The notes below the pieces were generated by a model. That model searched no databases, was not told the DNA's origin, and saw only the letters and a program-made list of their open reading frames with translations. This document shows, one piece after another, positions 16,699 to 25,629 of a stretch of DNA of 64,000 nt. This DNA comes from Desulfosporosinus acidiphilus SJ4. Its GTDB lineage: Bacteria; Bacillota; Desulfitobacteriia; Desulfitobacteriales; Desulfitobacteriaceae. The translations under genes and the position numbers were made by a program. The stretch covers positions 3,443,977 through 3,507,976 of the forward strand of contig NC_018068.1 of assembly GCF_000255115.2 (NCBI RefSeq), read 5' to 3'. Every line of letters begins with the position of its first letter. The stretch's first letter is position 1.

Positions 16699-18429
16699 TC
16701 AAATTAAAGCATGTCGTTCCAGCTTATAATAAAAGTTGCGAATTGACATCTTTAACTGTTGAGCAGCTTTTGTTTTGTTGCCTCCGGTTCTTTGCAAAGC
16801 AGTAAGCAGCAAATTTCGCTCCCATTGCCTTTGCAGGGCTTCAAATCCCATAGTTTCTTCCTGAGATGAAATATCTTGCAACTCATGCATCCGCGATTCT
16901 ACGGGGTTCAAGTTGGGAAGCGGCAATACAGGCAAATGCTGCATCTCAACAACAGTTTCATTAATTTTCATATTAATGATCGCTCTGCCTAAAATATTCT
17001 CTAATTCCCGCACATTTCCCGGCCAGTGATAGCCTGTTAAAATCTGTAAGGCCTCCTGACTTATTTTTTCTACGCATCTGCCATATTCCTGATTAAAACC
17101 GGCAATCAAATGATGGACCAGTAAGGGGATATCTTCCTTCCGCTGTCGCAAAGGAGGAATAATAACCGGAACAACATTCAGTCGATAATACAAATCTTCA
17201 CGGAATCTCCCCGCCCTAAGTTCAGCTTCCAGATTGGCATTGGTTGCGGCGATGACACGTACATCAACATGAAAGGCCCTATTGTCTCCTACCCTGACGA
17301 TCTCTCGTTCCTGAAGCACCCGCAATAACTTCGCTTGGAGATTTAGGCTGATCTCTCCAATCTCATCAAGAAAAATAGTTCCCCCATTCGCTTCCTCGAA
17401 AAGGCCGATTTTCCCCCCGCGTTTTGCACCGGTAAAAGCCCCTTCAACGTAACCAAATAATTCACTTTCCAGCAAATTGTCTGCTAGGGCTGCACAATTG
17501 ACTCGAATAAATTGGCCTTTTTGACGATCACTGGAACGATGAATGGCGTGGGCAAACAATTCTTTGCCAGTACCGCTTTCCCCTCGCAGCAACACTGTTG
17601 CCGGCGTCCCGGCAGCACGTTCCGCTTGAGCTATCGCAGCCTTGATGGCATCACTTTCCCCGACAATATCACTGAAGGTGTATTTAGCCTCTAAATGGCG
17701 AATGATACGTTTTGCCCTTTCCAATTCTTCCGAGAGTTTATGAATTTCGGAGATATCGTGCAGTACTCCGACACTACCGCGAAATTGTCCGGATATCATG
17801 ATCGGAGCAACGTTAACAATGACTTCTTTCCTCTTTGGGCCAACTTTCATAAATACCCCTTTGACAGGCTGACGAGTTTTGGCCACTTTTAGATGCATGC
17901 TTTCTCCTTCCGCGATATCAACCGTCGGAGGTTTGCCCACAATCTCTTCTGATGTAAATCCTGTCAGTCTGGTATAGGCCTGATTAATTAAAAATCCAAA
18001 TCCATTCTCGTCTACTACGGAAATTGCATCTTGCGTAGAATCAATAATGGCAGTCAACAAGGTTCTAATTTCCTGCAGGGAATGTATCTTGGCTTTCAGC
18101 GTTTGATATTCGGTTAAATCCTGCAAAAATGCGACAGCTCCGATAATTCTTCCGAGGTCATCTTGAAACGGCAATCTACTGGCTATGAACATTTTGCTTC
18201 CCATTCTGCTGAATCTATTAAACTCCATCCTGCGGGAGTCTCGAATAGAAGGCAAAGGGTCATCCGGCACAATCTGCCACAAATCTTTGCCAAGAATCTC
18301 CTCAGAAGGAAACCCCATGAATTCTGCAGCTTGGGAATTGCAGATAACGATTTCATTTAGGAGATTAATTCCGATAATTGCTTGATTCGTCTCAGTTGCT
18401 ATTTTCTCTAGTTCATGCCGTTTGAACAT
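16699..18429 (-). CDS. bkdR: Sigma-54-dependent transcriptional activator, BkdR-like
   Basis: A 576-residue enhancer-binding protein. Two PAS domains span about residues 8-115 and 125-235. The AAA+ domain has Walker [19 protein letters not shown], the sigma-54 contact loop [10 protein letters not shown], Walker [12 protein letters not shown], and an arginine-finger region. A Fis-type helix-turn-helix closes it ([20 protein letters not shown]). ATG at 18429 was chosen because AAGGAGGCAGGT precedes it, although the frame is open 39 codons further. It sits immediately upstream of the sigma-54-controlled bcd-vor operon, as BkdR does in Bacillus, so it probably senses amino acids or their oxoacids. 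Its effector cannot be read from sequence. Confidence 0.9.
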   Translation of the reverse strand: MFKRHELEKIATETNQAIIGINLLNEIVICNSQAAEFMGFPSEEILGKDLWQIVPDDPLPSIRDSRRMEFNRFSRMGSKMFIASRLPFQDDLGRIIGAVAFLQDLTEYQTLKAKIHSLQEIRTLLTAIIDSTQDAISVVDENGFGFLINQAYTRLTGFTSEEIVGKPPTVDIAEGESMHLKVAKTRQPVKGVFMKVGPKRKEVIVNVAPIMISGQFRGSVGVLHDISEIHKLSEELERAKRIIRHLEAKYTFSDIVGESDAIKAAIAQAERAAGTPATVLLRGESGTGKELFAHAIHRSSDRQKGQFIRVNCAALADNLLESELFGYVEGAFTGAKRGGKIGLFEEANGGTIFLDEIGEISLNLQAKLLRVLQEREIVRVGDNRAFHVDVRVIAATNANLEAELRAGRFREDLYYRLNVVPVIIPPLRQRKEDIPLLVHHLIAGFNQEYGRCVEKISQEALQILTGYHWPGNVRELENILGRAIINMKINETVVEMQHLPVLPLPNLNPVESRMHELQDISSQEETMGFEALQRQWERNLLLTALQRTGGNKTKAAQQLKMSIRNFYYKLERHALI

Positions 18430-18603
18430 ACCTGCCTCCTTATGTGAAACTTTTCCACAGTCAATCCTAATCAATAGTGACCACTGAGCGGTTTCTGAAT
18501 AGTCACTTTTATATTCGTTGTTGGTTTGCAGAATCCTGCCGGGCAATTTCTTGCACTAAGGTAGTAAGATTCTAGAACCATTTCTTGCGCTTAAAGACTA
18601 GCG

Positions 18604-18699
18604 CTATAATTGATAGTTAAAGGCATCTTCCGATAATAATTCTTTTAGACAGTTATTGGCTTCATCTCTTGAATTAAAATCTATCTCTTTTATATCCAT
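18604..18699 (-). CDS. Possible 31-residue small protein
   Basis: The 485-bp gap between spo0A and the activator contains a 32-codon reading frame starting MDIKEIDFNSRDEANNCLK and ending FNYQL, preceded by AGAGGTTCGT. It is polar, acidic and has no transmembrane segment. I recognise no family; it may be spurious. Nothing else gene-like is visible from 18430 to 18914 apart from the spo0A terminator. Confidence 0.25.
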   Translation of the reverse strand: MDIKEIDFNSRDEANNCLKELLSEDAFNYQL

Positions 18700-18806
18700 A
18701 CGAACCTCTGGATTAATATTTTATTTTTATTAAACATACCAATATAGTCTCCATATGAAACAATACTATCACGGTACAAAAAATACAATTATGGGTAATT
18801 AATAAA

Positions 18807-18840
18807 AAACATCTCCAAGTACTTCAACATAGAGATGTTT
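18807..18840 (-). terminator. Terminator of spo0A
   Basis: AAACATCTC and GAGATGTTT arms with a 16-nt loop. On the minus strand they are followed by TTTATT, about 75 bp after the spo0A stop. Confidence 0.75.
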
Positions 18841-18914
18841 GGGAAGAATTATTTGTTAAAATGAGAACTTAATCGAGTCCGATTCCTTGATTATCTATTG
18901 AATTCCGTTTCGAA

Positions 18915-19733
18915 TTAATACATCATCGACATACGAAGCTTATCGGCAACCATCGCCACAAATTCCGAATTCGTCGGTTTTCCCCGATCAATGTTGATAG
19001 TATATCCGAAAAAGCGGTTCATAAAGTCTACATTTCCCCGATCCCATGCTAATTCAATGGCATGGCGAATTGCTCTTTCTACACGACTGGGGGTCGTCTG
19101 GTATTTTTCCGCGATCATCGGGTACAGTTCTTTGGTAACAGCACCAAGTAAGGATACTTCCTGAACAACGCTGACAATCGCATCTCTCAGATATTGATAA
19201 CCTTTAACATGAGCCGGAACCCCCATTTGATGAATCATACGAGTTACTTCCACTTCGAGATTTTTGGAAGTCGGAGGAAGAATACTTGCAGAGATTGGTT
19301 GGGCACTTATAGTTTTATTGTTTGCCGCTGAATTTGAAAGTTGCGCAGAACTATCCGGGAAATCATCTTGCAGTTGACGTATGCGCTTTCCTAACGTTTC
19401 TAAATCAAATGGTTTAAGTATGTAATAATTAGCGCCTAAATTTACGGCTCGTTGAGTCATAGATTCTTGCCCAAAGGCAGTTAAGATAATAATTTTGGGT
19501 CTTGGAGTTATCACTTGAAGCTTTTCCAAAACTCCTAAACCATCCAAATGAGGCATTATAATATCTAGGAGTACTACATGGGGTTCCTCACGTGCAATTA
19601 ATTCAAGAGCCTCGTTCCCGTGATAAGCTACTCCTACAAGGCTCATATCCTCTTGCCGTTCAATAAAATCTTTAACAATTTCTACAAATTCCCGGTTGTC
19701 ATCTGCTAGTAAGACTCGAATAGGCCTTTGCAT
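18915..19733 (-). CDS. spo0A: Sporulation transcription factor Spo0A
   Basis: A 272-residue response regulator. The receiver domain has acidic pocket [13 protein letters not shown], phospho-acceptor aspartate in [13 protein letters not shown], and lysine in [12 protein letters not shown]. The C-terminal DNA-binding domain contains [20 protein letters not shown], the recognition region [17 protein letters not shown], and [18 protein letters not shown]. It is the master regulator of sporulation entry. ATG at 19733 follows GAGGAGGATCCTGGG; the open frame extends 41 codons further but through the regulatory region. It is downstream of spoIVB, the conserved Bacillus order. Confidence 0.98.
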   Translation of the reverse strand: MQRPIRVLLADDNREFVEIVKDFIERQEDMSLVGVAYHGNEALELIAREEPHVVLLDIIMPHLDGLGVLEKLQVITPRPKIIILTAFGQESMTQRAVNLGANYYILKPFDLETLGKRIRQLQDDFPDSSAQLSNSAANNKTISAQPISASILPPTSKNLEVEVTRMIHQMGVPAHVKGYQYLRDAIVSVVQEVSLLGAVTKELYPMIAEKYQTTPSRVERAIRHAIELAWDRGNVDFMNRFFGYTINIDRGKPTNSEFVAMVADKLRMSMMY

Positions 19734-19772
19734 CCCAGGATCCTCCTCATTCTCAAAAATTATGTAGCTATA

Positions 19773-19799
19773 ATTTCGACAATTGTTTTCCATACTCCT
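19773..19799 (-). promoter_or_regulatory. 0A box overlapping a sigma-H-like promoter of spo0A
   Basis: Positions 19775-19782 read TTGTCGAA on the minus strand, an exact 0A box, 42 bp before the spo0A start codon. It overlaps the -10-like GAAAT (19777-19773) of a sigma-H-like promoter whose -35-like AGGAGTA is at 19799-19793 with a 15-bp spacer, the same geometry as at spoIIA. Such a position would suit autoregulation. Confidence 0.6.
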
Positions 19800-19830
19800 T
19801 CTTTTATCAAAGATAAATCTGATATTATAT

Positions 19831-19861
19831 AAAAAAAGAAGCGACTCTTTAGTCACTTCTT
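19831..19861 (-). terminator. Terminator of spoIVB
   Basis: AAGAAGTGACT and AGTCGCTTCTT (one G-U pair) with a 4-nt loop, followed by TTTTTTT on the minus strand. It separates spoIVB from spo0A, as expected from their independent control in other spore formers. Confidence 0.9.
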
Positions 19862-19938
19862 ATCATTTTTCTATTAACAGAAAGTTTAACCTACCATCAA
19901 TTATATCTTTCTGCATCAACCAAACACTGCTGAGTGTC

Positions 19939-21219
19939 TCAGGCAGCCTCTTTATTATTTATACCTTCATTAATCATGTTTTGAATAAACACTCCGTATC
20001 CGCGAGTGGAGTCATTAACAAAAACATGAGTAACGGCGCCGATTAGTTTACCATTCTGAACAATTGGGCTGCCGCTCATGCCTTGAATGATACCGCCTGT
20101 AGCTTCCAACAGTCTTGGGTCCGTTACTCTGACGATCATATTTTTACTATCTGTCCGATTATACATAACACGATCAATATTGATATCAAATTCCTCAATT
20201 TTTTCCCCTTGGATTACGGTATAGATTTTGGCAGGTCCTTCTTTTACCTCTGATTCCCAACCCACTGGGATTGCTTCTTTATAATAGGGATTAGCAAGTT
20301 GCCCTCTGAGTTTGCCAAAAATGCCTGTGATGGTGTTTTTTTCAATAGTACCGGAAAATGAGGAGTTCGTGACAAATGAACCGATTTTTTCTCCAGGATG
20401 CCCACGCTTTCCTTTTTGAATTGCATAAATGGTTGAAGCCATAATTTTACCATTATAAACTTCTAGTTTCTGATTTGTGTCGGCATCTGTAATAACGTGT
20501 CCTAAAGCTCCATATTGTTTTGTCACCGGATCAATAAAAGAAAGTGTTCCAACTCCTGCTGCTTCGTCCCGAACGAATAATCCTACTCTATAGCGCCCTG
20601 TTTCCACACAAAATAAAGGTTTGATAAACTTCTCTAAAATTTGGCCTTGGTGTTTATAAATTACATGTGCCACTCCGTTTTCTTGGCCCGCCAAATTAAC
20701 GGCATTAGAAACATCTTGATCTGTGCGAACCTCTTGATTATTAATTTTCAAGAGAGTGTCTCCCACTTCGATGCCGGCCTCTTTAGCAGGAAATACTTTA
20801 TGTCCCGCTTTATCCTCAATTGCTGCTTGGCCTACTACCAAAACTCCTTTAGTCTGTAAAGAAACTCCAATAGATTGGCCGCCGGGAATGAGTTTCATCG
20901 GGGGCATAACTTCAATTTCACCGGAGCGAATAGGGAAAATCCCAAAGAGTTTATAAACCACGTCAATTTTTTCTGAAATCCCGGAATCTAATCCTCTGGA
21001 AGAAACTGAGATGGTCGGATTGGAAACGACTCTTTCTTCCTTAATAATTCGAGCCCATAATCCGTGAAACTGTGGTTCCAGTTGCTGATTTTGAGTAAGA
21101 TTTTGCTCAGGAAACTCCACGAACTGTTGGAACCCAGGATTCAGACATAGGAAGGTGCAGAACAAGAGGCCGAACAATACAAGGATTCTTGATTTTCTCA
21201 CTCTCTTATCACCCTCCAC
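19939..21219 (-). CDS. spoIVB: SpoIVB serine peptidase
   Basis: A 426-residue forespore-secreted protease. It has an N-terminal hydrophobic signal anchor (about 10-27), a PDZ domain (about 105-190, with VLVVGQAAIEDKAG and VGDTLLKINNQEVR), and a S55 peptidase domain. The catalytic histidine lies in QYGALGHVITDAD and the serine in GGIIQGMSGSPIVQNGKLIG. It cleaves SpoIVFA to trigger pro-sigma-K processing. GTG at 21219 or an in-frame GTG at 21201 could be the start; the latter has GGAGGG upstream. Normally next to recN, it is now separated from it by an insertion sequence. Confidence 0.96.
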   Translation of the reverse strand: MEGDKRVRKSRILVLFGLLFCTFLCLNPGFQQFVEFPEQNLTQNQQLEPQFHGLWARIIKEERVVSNPTISVSSRGLDSGISEKIDVVYKLFGIFPIRSGEIEVMPPMKLIPGGQSIGVSLQTKGVLVVGQAAIEDKAGHKVFPAKEAGIEVGDTLLKINNQEVRTDQDVSNAVNLAGQENGVAHVIYKHQGQILEKFIKPLFCVETGRYRVGLFVRDEAAGVGTLSFIDPVTKQYGALGHVITDADTNQKLEVYNGKIMASTIYAIQKGKRGHPGEKIGSFVTNSSFSGTIEKNTITGIFGKLRGQLANPYYKEAIPVGWESEVKEGPAKIYTVIQGEKIEEFDINIDRVMYNRTDSKNMIVRVTDPRLLEATGGIIQGMSGSPIVQNGKLIGAVTHVFVNDSTRGYGVFIQNMINEGINNKEAA

Positions 21220-21486
21220 TCTAGTCTCCCCATTTTTCTTCCATTTTCCTCATTTTAGAGTGTTTTATTAAGTTTAAGTGAATTCTAATCTTAAACTATC
21301 CAAATTTCTCGCATTTCATCCTGTAAATTTCGTACCATATTTTTAATCCTTGGCAACAATGACAACAAAATAAAAGGGGCCGTTGCAAAACGAACTAAAA
21401 TAGTTCGCAAGCAACGGCCCTTTTTCTTACTAAAAATAGAAAACTGCGGGTCCCAAAGAACTCGCAGTTAGCGTATAATTTAAGTT

Positions 21487-22446
21487 ATGCTAAAAACCAA
21501 ATTACACACTAAGAATTATAACGAATTAGGTGGACACTATCAATTAGCTTTGCCATTTAATTTTAACGTGTTAATACCAGAGGATGACTCCGTTCGACTA
21601 CTAAGCCACATTTTGGAGGGATTAAATTACGAAGCGTTGTATAAGGCCTACTCTTCCACTGGAAGAAAACCGGTAGTCGAACCCAAAATCCTGTTTAAAG
21701 TATTGACCTATGCCTATATGAATAACATTTACTCCAGCCGAAAAATTGAAGTCGCCTGTAAAAGAGACATTAACTTCATGTGGTTATTGGCAGGATGCAA
21801 AGCACCTGACCACAGCACCATTGCTCGATTCCGAAAAGACTATCTGAAGGAAGCCATAGAAGACCTCTTTTTCCAAATGGTAAAGCATTTACATGAGCTT
21901 GGTGAAGTAGAGTTTAAGAACCTCTTTGTCGATGGAACAAAAATTGAAGCCAGTGCTAACCGTTATACCTTTGTCTGGAAAAAAGTCGTTAACAAAAATG
22001 AGGCAAAGATGTTCTTGAAAATTCAGTCTTGTCTTGAGGAGATCAATTTGACCTATTTAAAGGACTTCAACGTAACCAAAGAGACGTTACTTAAGGATCT
22101 TAAGACTGCTATCTCTTACCTAGAAGAAAAATGTCAGCAAGAGCAGATTGAATTTGTTCACGGTATTGGAAAACGGAAATCAAAGCTGCAGAAATTTATA
22201 GAAAGCCTGAAGGAATTCTATACCCGGCAAGAAAAGTACAATGCACATCACCAATTCTTCGAAGGAAGAAATAGCTACTCTAAGACCGATCCTGATGCAA
22301 CGTTCATGCATATGAAAGATGATCATATGCGCAATGCTCAGTTAAAGCCGGCTTACAATGTCCAGATTGGCGTGGAAAGCGAATATGTAACAGGGGTTGG
22401 GATCTTCCAGGATCGTAACGACATAGCCACATTAATTCCTTTTTAA
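21487..22446 (+). pseudogene. IS1182-type transposase, N-terminal part (frameshifted)
   Basis: The 319 residues include the DUF772-like N-terminal region ([20 protein letters not shown], then [19 protein letters not shown]) and the first catalytic aspartate region [17 protein letters not shown]. The frame ends NDIATLIPF followed by TAA inside a run of five Ts. Restoring one T continues IPFLNMLES into the next frame, so the two frames are halves of one transposase of about 530 residues. Either a one-base deletion inactivated it, or a -1 ribosomal shift occurs. Confidence 0.85.
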
Positions 22447-22448
22447 AT

Positions 22449-23090
22449 ATGCTTGAATCAAAACTACAGGCGCATTATGAGAATGTTACCGCAGACTCTG
22501 GTTATGAGAGCGAAGAGAACTATCTTTATCTCGAAGGAAAACATCAGACCTGCTACATAAAGCCACAGACCTATGAACAATGGAAAAAGAAGAGCTTCAA
22601 AAAAGATATTAGTAAGCGAGAAAACATGGCTTACAATGCGGAAATCGATGAATACACGTGTCATAATGGAAAACAACTCAAACCCGTTGGAATCACTCAT
22701 CGAACATCAGCAACCGGTTACCAGTCCGAAATAACAGTCTATGAATGTGAAGACTGCAGTGACTGTCCGTGTAAAAGTCGCTGTACAAAAGCTAAAGGCA
22801 ATCGACGAATGCAAGTATCCAAAACGTTTGTGGCCAAACGCCAGATCTCGTATAGAAACATCACAACCAAAGAAGGAATACTGCTAAGAGTAAATCGGTC
22901 CATACAGGTTGAAGGAGCCTTTGGGGTCCTCAAAAATGACTATAACTTCAACCGCTTTCTAACACGAGGCAAAAACAGTGTGAAAACTGAATTTATGCTG
23001 CTGTGTTTTGGGTATAACGTGAATAAACTTCACTCTAAAATACAAAATGAACGAATTGGGAAACCCCTTCATCCACTAAAAACCGCATAA
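22449..23090 (+). pseudogene. IS1182-type transposase, C-terminal part (frameshifted)
   Basis: The 213 residues continue the catalytic domain. NVTADSGYESEENYLYLE supplies the second aspartate region, a cysteine-rich stretch CEDCSDCPCKSRCTKAKGNR follows, and VNRSIQVEGAFGVLKNDYNF contains the final glutamate. The first half is in another frame. An ATG at 22449 opens this frame, but no good ribosome site precedes it, so independent expression is unlikely. Confidence 0.85.
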
Positions 23091-23263
23091 AAAGGAGAGA
23101 AAAACGGCCTAATCCTGAAGGCTTATTTTGTTATACTCAAATTTAAGAAGAAAGTAGAGATTAAGCATTTCAATCAAACCAATAAATATCTTTCAAGGGA
23201 AAAAGAAAAAGGGAGCATCGCTTGCTACTTTAGAAAAGTAGTTTTGCGACACCTCCTCGAAAG

Positions 23264-23412
23264 TTATTAAAGAAAACTTAGCTGGCGTCAAGCTTCCGGC
23301 GAGAGCGGCAGCTAAGTTGCACTAATGCTAGAAGACGAAGACACTGTCTTTGCACGAATTAGCTCTTCTTGCAGTATACAACCAAAGGTTGTACTTTCTG
23401 ATAGTACAAAAA
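23264..23412. repeat. Dispersed intergenic repeat B, copy 1
   Basis: It shares AAAGAAAACTTAGCTGGCG (23269-23287) exactly with copy 2 at 32839, then a 34-bp unit beginning GACACTGTCTT (here once) and a terminal inverted repeat TTGTACT/AGTACAA (23389-23409). The two arms of that hairpin change together between copies. It lies between the insertion sequence and the recN stop, filling the gene-free stretch from 23256 to 23414; 23091-23255 is the right end of the insertion sequence. Confidence 0.6.
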
Positions 23413-23414
23413 AA

Positions 23415-25082
23415 TTAATGATTCTTTCGGCAACGTTCATACAGTTCTTGGGCGTGCTGCCGGGTGATCTCTTCCTCACCCCCGAGCATTCGCGCCAGCT
23501 CTTTAAGCCTTTCTGCCTCTGATAAAACATTTACCCTAGTACGAGTTCTTTCAGTCTCTACATCCTTCACTATCCCATAATGGACTTCCGCAAAAGCAGC
23601 TACTTGAGCAGCGTGTGTAATGCAAAAGACCTGTTTATCCTGAGCTATTTTGGCAAGTTTTTCTCCAACTTTATGGATAGTTCTTCCGCCAACGCCGCTG
23701 TCAACTTCATCGAAAATAAAAGTACCTACTGATTCCACTTTAGCCAACAAACTTTTCAAAGCCAGCATTAGTCGAGACATTTCCCCTCCCGAGGCAACCT
23801 TGCTCAATGGTTTGGGAGGTTCTCCCGGATTGGCTGAGAAATAAAATTCCAGCGATTCTGCTCCCTCCAACGTGGGCTCCATAAAGGGGGTGAAGCGCAC
23901 TTCGAAAACACTTCTTTCTAAACCCAAATCGGCTAACTCGCTTATTAAACCTTTCTCAATCCGTTCTGCTTCTTCCTGTCTCTTTTGGCTGAGTTTCCGG
24001 GCTAAAGTCTCATAAGTCTGGCGGGCTTTTTTCTTATCTTCCTGAATTACTTCAAACTGTTCTTGATAATGAGTGATTTGCTCCAGTTCATTAAGCAATT
24101 CTGATCGTTTAACTAGAACTTCATCGAGAGTTGTACCGTACTTGCGAAGCTTTGCGAGTTGAATGAGACGTTCCTCAATTTGATCAAGTCTGCCGGGTTC
24201 AAATTCCAGGTTGTCTTTGTACCTGCGAACTTGATCCGCCAGGTCTTCTGCCGCGTAATATATCGATTCTATAGCTTCCGAAAGTTTCAGATCCTCATCC
24301 CAACGCCCTAATTCCTGAAGAGCCTTCAATGTATTTGCCAATGAATCAATCGCCGCCGGTTTACCAGCCGAACCTTCATACAGAGATGTATAAGCTTCGG
24401 TTATCAAGCTTGTAATACGTTCAGCGTTATTTAAGCGTTTTTTCTCTTGAATCAAGTCCTCTTCTTCCCCATATTGCGGATTAACATTATTGATTTCTTC
24501 GATTTGATAACGTAAGATTTCTTCCCTTTTGCTGCGGTCTGCTTCCGAAATCGACAATTCCCTTTCTTGTCGCAGGATCGTTTGATAAGCCTTTGCAGCA
24601 TTTTTCACTAGAGAAAGATCATCCTGAAGTCCGCCTAAAGCATCTAAAAGTTTACGGTGATTATCCGAATTGAAGAGCGACAAATTTTCAATTTGACCAT
24701 GGATATCCACGAGTCCTTCACAGAGGGAACGATACAGGGTAAGGGGAATTGTCCGACCTTGGACACGGCAGACATTTTTGCCGGAGGAATTGATTTCACG
24801 ATAGAGAAACAATTGACCGTCTTCCGCCGGATAGCCGGCATCCTCAAGCCTTTGCAGACAATCCTGACCTAAGTCTCCAAACACTCCTTCAATTTTAGCC
24901 TGGTTTTCTCCATGACGTAAAAGTTCAGAATTTGCACGTCCGCCCAAGAGGACTCCTAAGGCGTCAATCAGCATCGATTTCCCGGCTCCGGTTTCCCCGG
25001 TAAATACCGTCAAACCCTGTTCAAGGGTTAAGCGTACGTCTTCCATCAATCCGAAGTTTTCAACATGCAACTCTTCAAGCAT
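23415..25082 (-). CDS. recN: DNA repair protein RecN
   Basis: A 555-residue SMC-like ATPase. N-terminal MLEELHVENFGLMEDVRL leads to Walker A FTGETGAGKSMLIDALG. A long coiled-coil middle (about 150-400) precedes the ABC signature KVASGGEMSRLMLALKSLL and Walker B GTFIFDEVDSGVGGRT, then CITHAAQVAAFAE. It assembles early at double-strand breaks. It follows argR by 11 bp on the same strand, the Bacillus argR(ahrC)-recN order. Confidence 0.97.
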   Translation of the reverse strand: MLEELHVENFGLMEDVRLTLEQGLTVFTGETGAGKSMLIDALGVLLGGRANSELLRHGENQAKIEGVFGDLGQDCLQRLEDAGYPAEDGQLFLYREINSSGKNVCRVQGRTIPLTLYRSLCEGLVDIHGQIENLSLFNSDNHRKLLDALGGLQDDLSLVKNAAKAYQTILRQERELSISEADRSKREEILRYQIEEINNVNPQYGEEEDLIQEKKRLNNAERITSLITEAYTSLYEGSAGKPAAIDSLANTLKALQELGRWDEDLKLSEAIESIYYAAEDLADQVRRYKDNLEFEPGRLDQIEERLIQLAKLRKYGTTLDEVLVKRSELLNELEQITHYQEQFEVIQEDKKKARQTYETLARKLSQKRQEEAERIEKGLISELADLGLERSVFEVRFTPFMEPTLEGAESLEFYFSANPGEPPKPLSKVASGGEMSRLMLALKSLLAKVESVGTFIFDEVDSGVGGRTIHKVGEKLAKIAQDKQVFCITHAAQVAAFAEVHYGIVKDVETERTRTRVNVLSEAERLKELARMLGGEEEITRQHAQELYERCRKNH

Positions 25083-25093
25083 AATCTCCCCCC

Positions 25094-25546
25094 CTATCCG
25101 AGCAAGGTTGTCAACCGTTCTAAAACCACCGCTACAGCTTCCTTGGGCTTGATGACGAGAAGTATTGTATCATCGCCTGCTACGGTTCCAATCACTTCAT
25201 CCCAGTTCGTATTATCCATCACAGCCGCTAAAGCATGGGCATTTCCCGGTATGGTTCGAATTACGATCAGACTTTCAGTATCATTCATGGAGATTACAGT
25301 TTCCCGCAATAAGCGTTTAAGACGGTCCTGGAGATTTGTCGGATGTACCTCGGTGGGAATTGCATAACGATAGTCGTCATCTGCGGTAGGAATTTTAATT
25401 AAACCCATTTCCTTAATATCTCTGGAAACCGTTGCCTGTGTCACCTCAAAGCCTGCACTATGTAATTTATACGCTAAATCTTCCTGGGTTCGAATAATCT
25501 CCTTAGTGATAATTTCTTGAATTTTCATCTGGCGACGAGCTTTCAT
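25094..25546 (-). CDS. argR: Arginine repressor
   Basis: A 150-residue ArgR/AhrC protein. The N-terminal winged helix shows IITKEIIRTQEDLAYKLHSA and VTQATVSRDIKEMGL. The C-terminal arginine-binding hexamer domain contains GNAHALAAVMDNTNWDEVIG and GTVAGDDTILLV. It represses arginine synthesis and activates catabolism. The first ATG follows AGGAGGCAAATAG. Its place between tlyA/nadK and recN is conserved in spore formers; no arginine genes are nearby. Confidence 0.95.
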   Translation of the reverse strand: MKARRQMKIQEIITKEIIRTQEDLAYKLHSAGFEVTQATVSRDIKEMGLIKIPTADDDYRYAIPTEVHPTNLQDRLKRLLRETVISMNDTESLIVIRTIPGNAHALAAVMDNTNWDEVIGTVAGDDTILLVIKPKEAVAVVLERLTTLLG

Positions 25547-25629
25547 CTATTTGCCTCCTGTTTCCTTGCATAATTCAAGAATATTAGCCAAATCATCCCA
25601 TTAACACACCATATCCCATAATTCCAGGT

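Larger units (their letters stand above)
21376..23255 (+). mobile_element. Insertion sequence, IS1182-type
   Basis: About 1.9 kb bounded by imperfect terminal inverted repeats of about 50 bp. The left end reads GGCCGTTGCAAAACGAAC and ends GGCCCTTTTT; the complement of the right end reads GGTGTCGCAAAACTAC and ends GCTCCCTTTTT. The left end is itself a palindrome (GGGCCGTTGC/GCAACGGCCC, 21378-21420) that can act as a terminator. Exact ends and a target duplication could not be fixed by eye. It carries a frameshifted transposase and lies between spoIVB and recN, genes adjacent in Bacillus. Confidence 0.8.
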
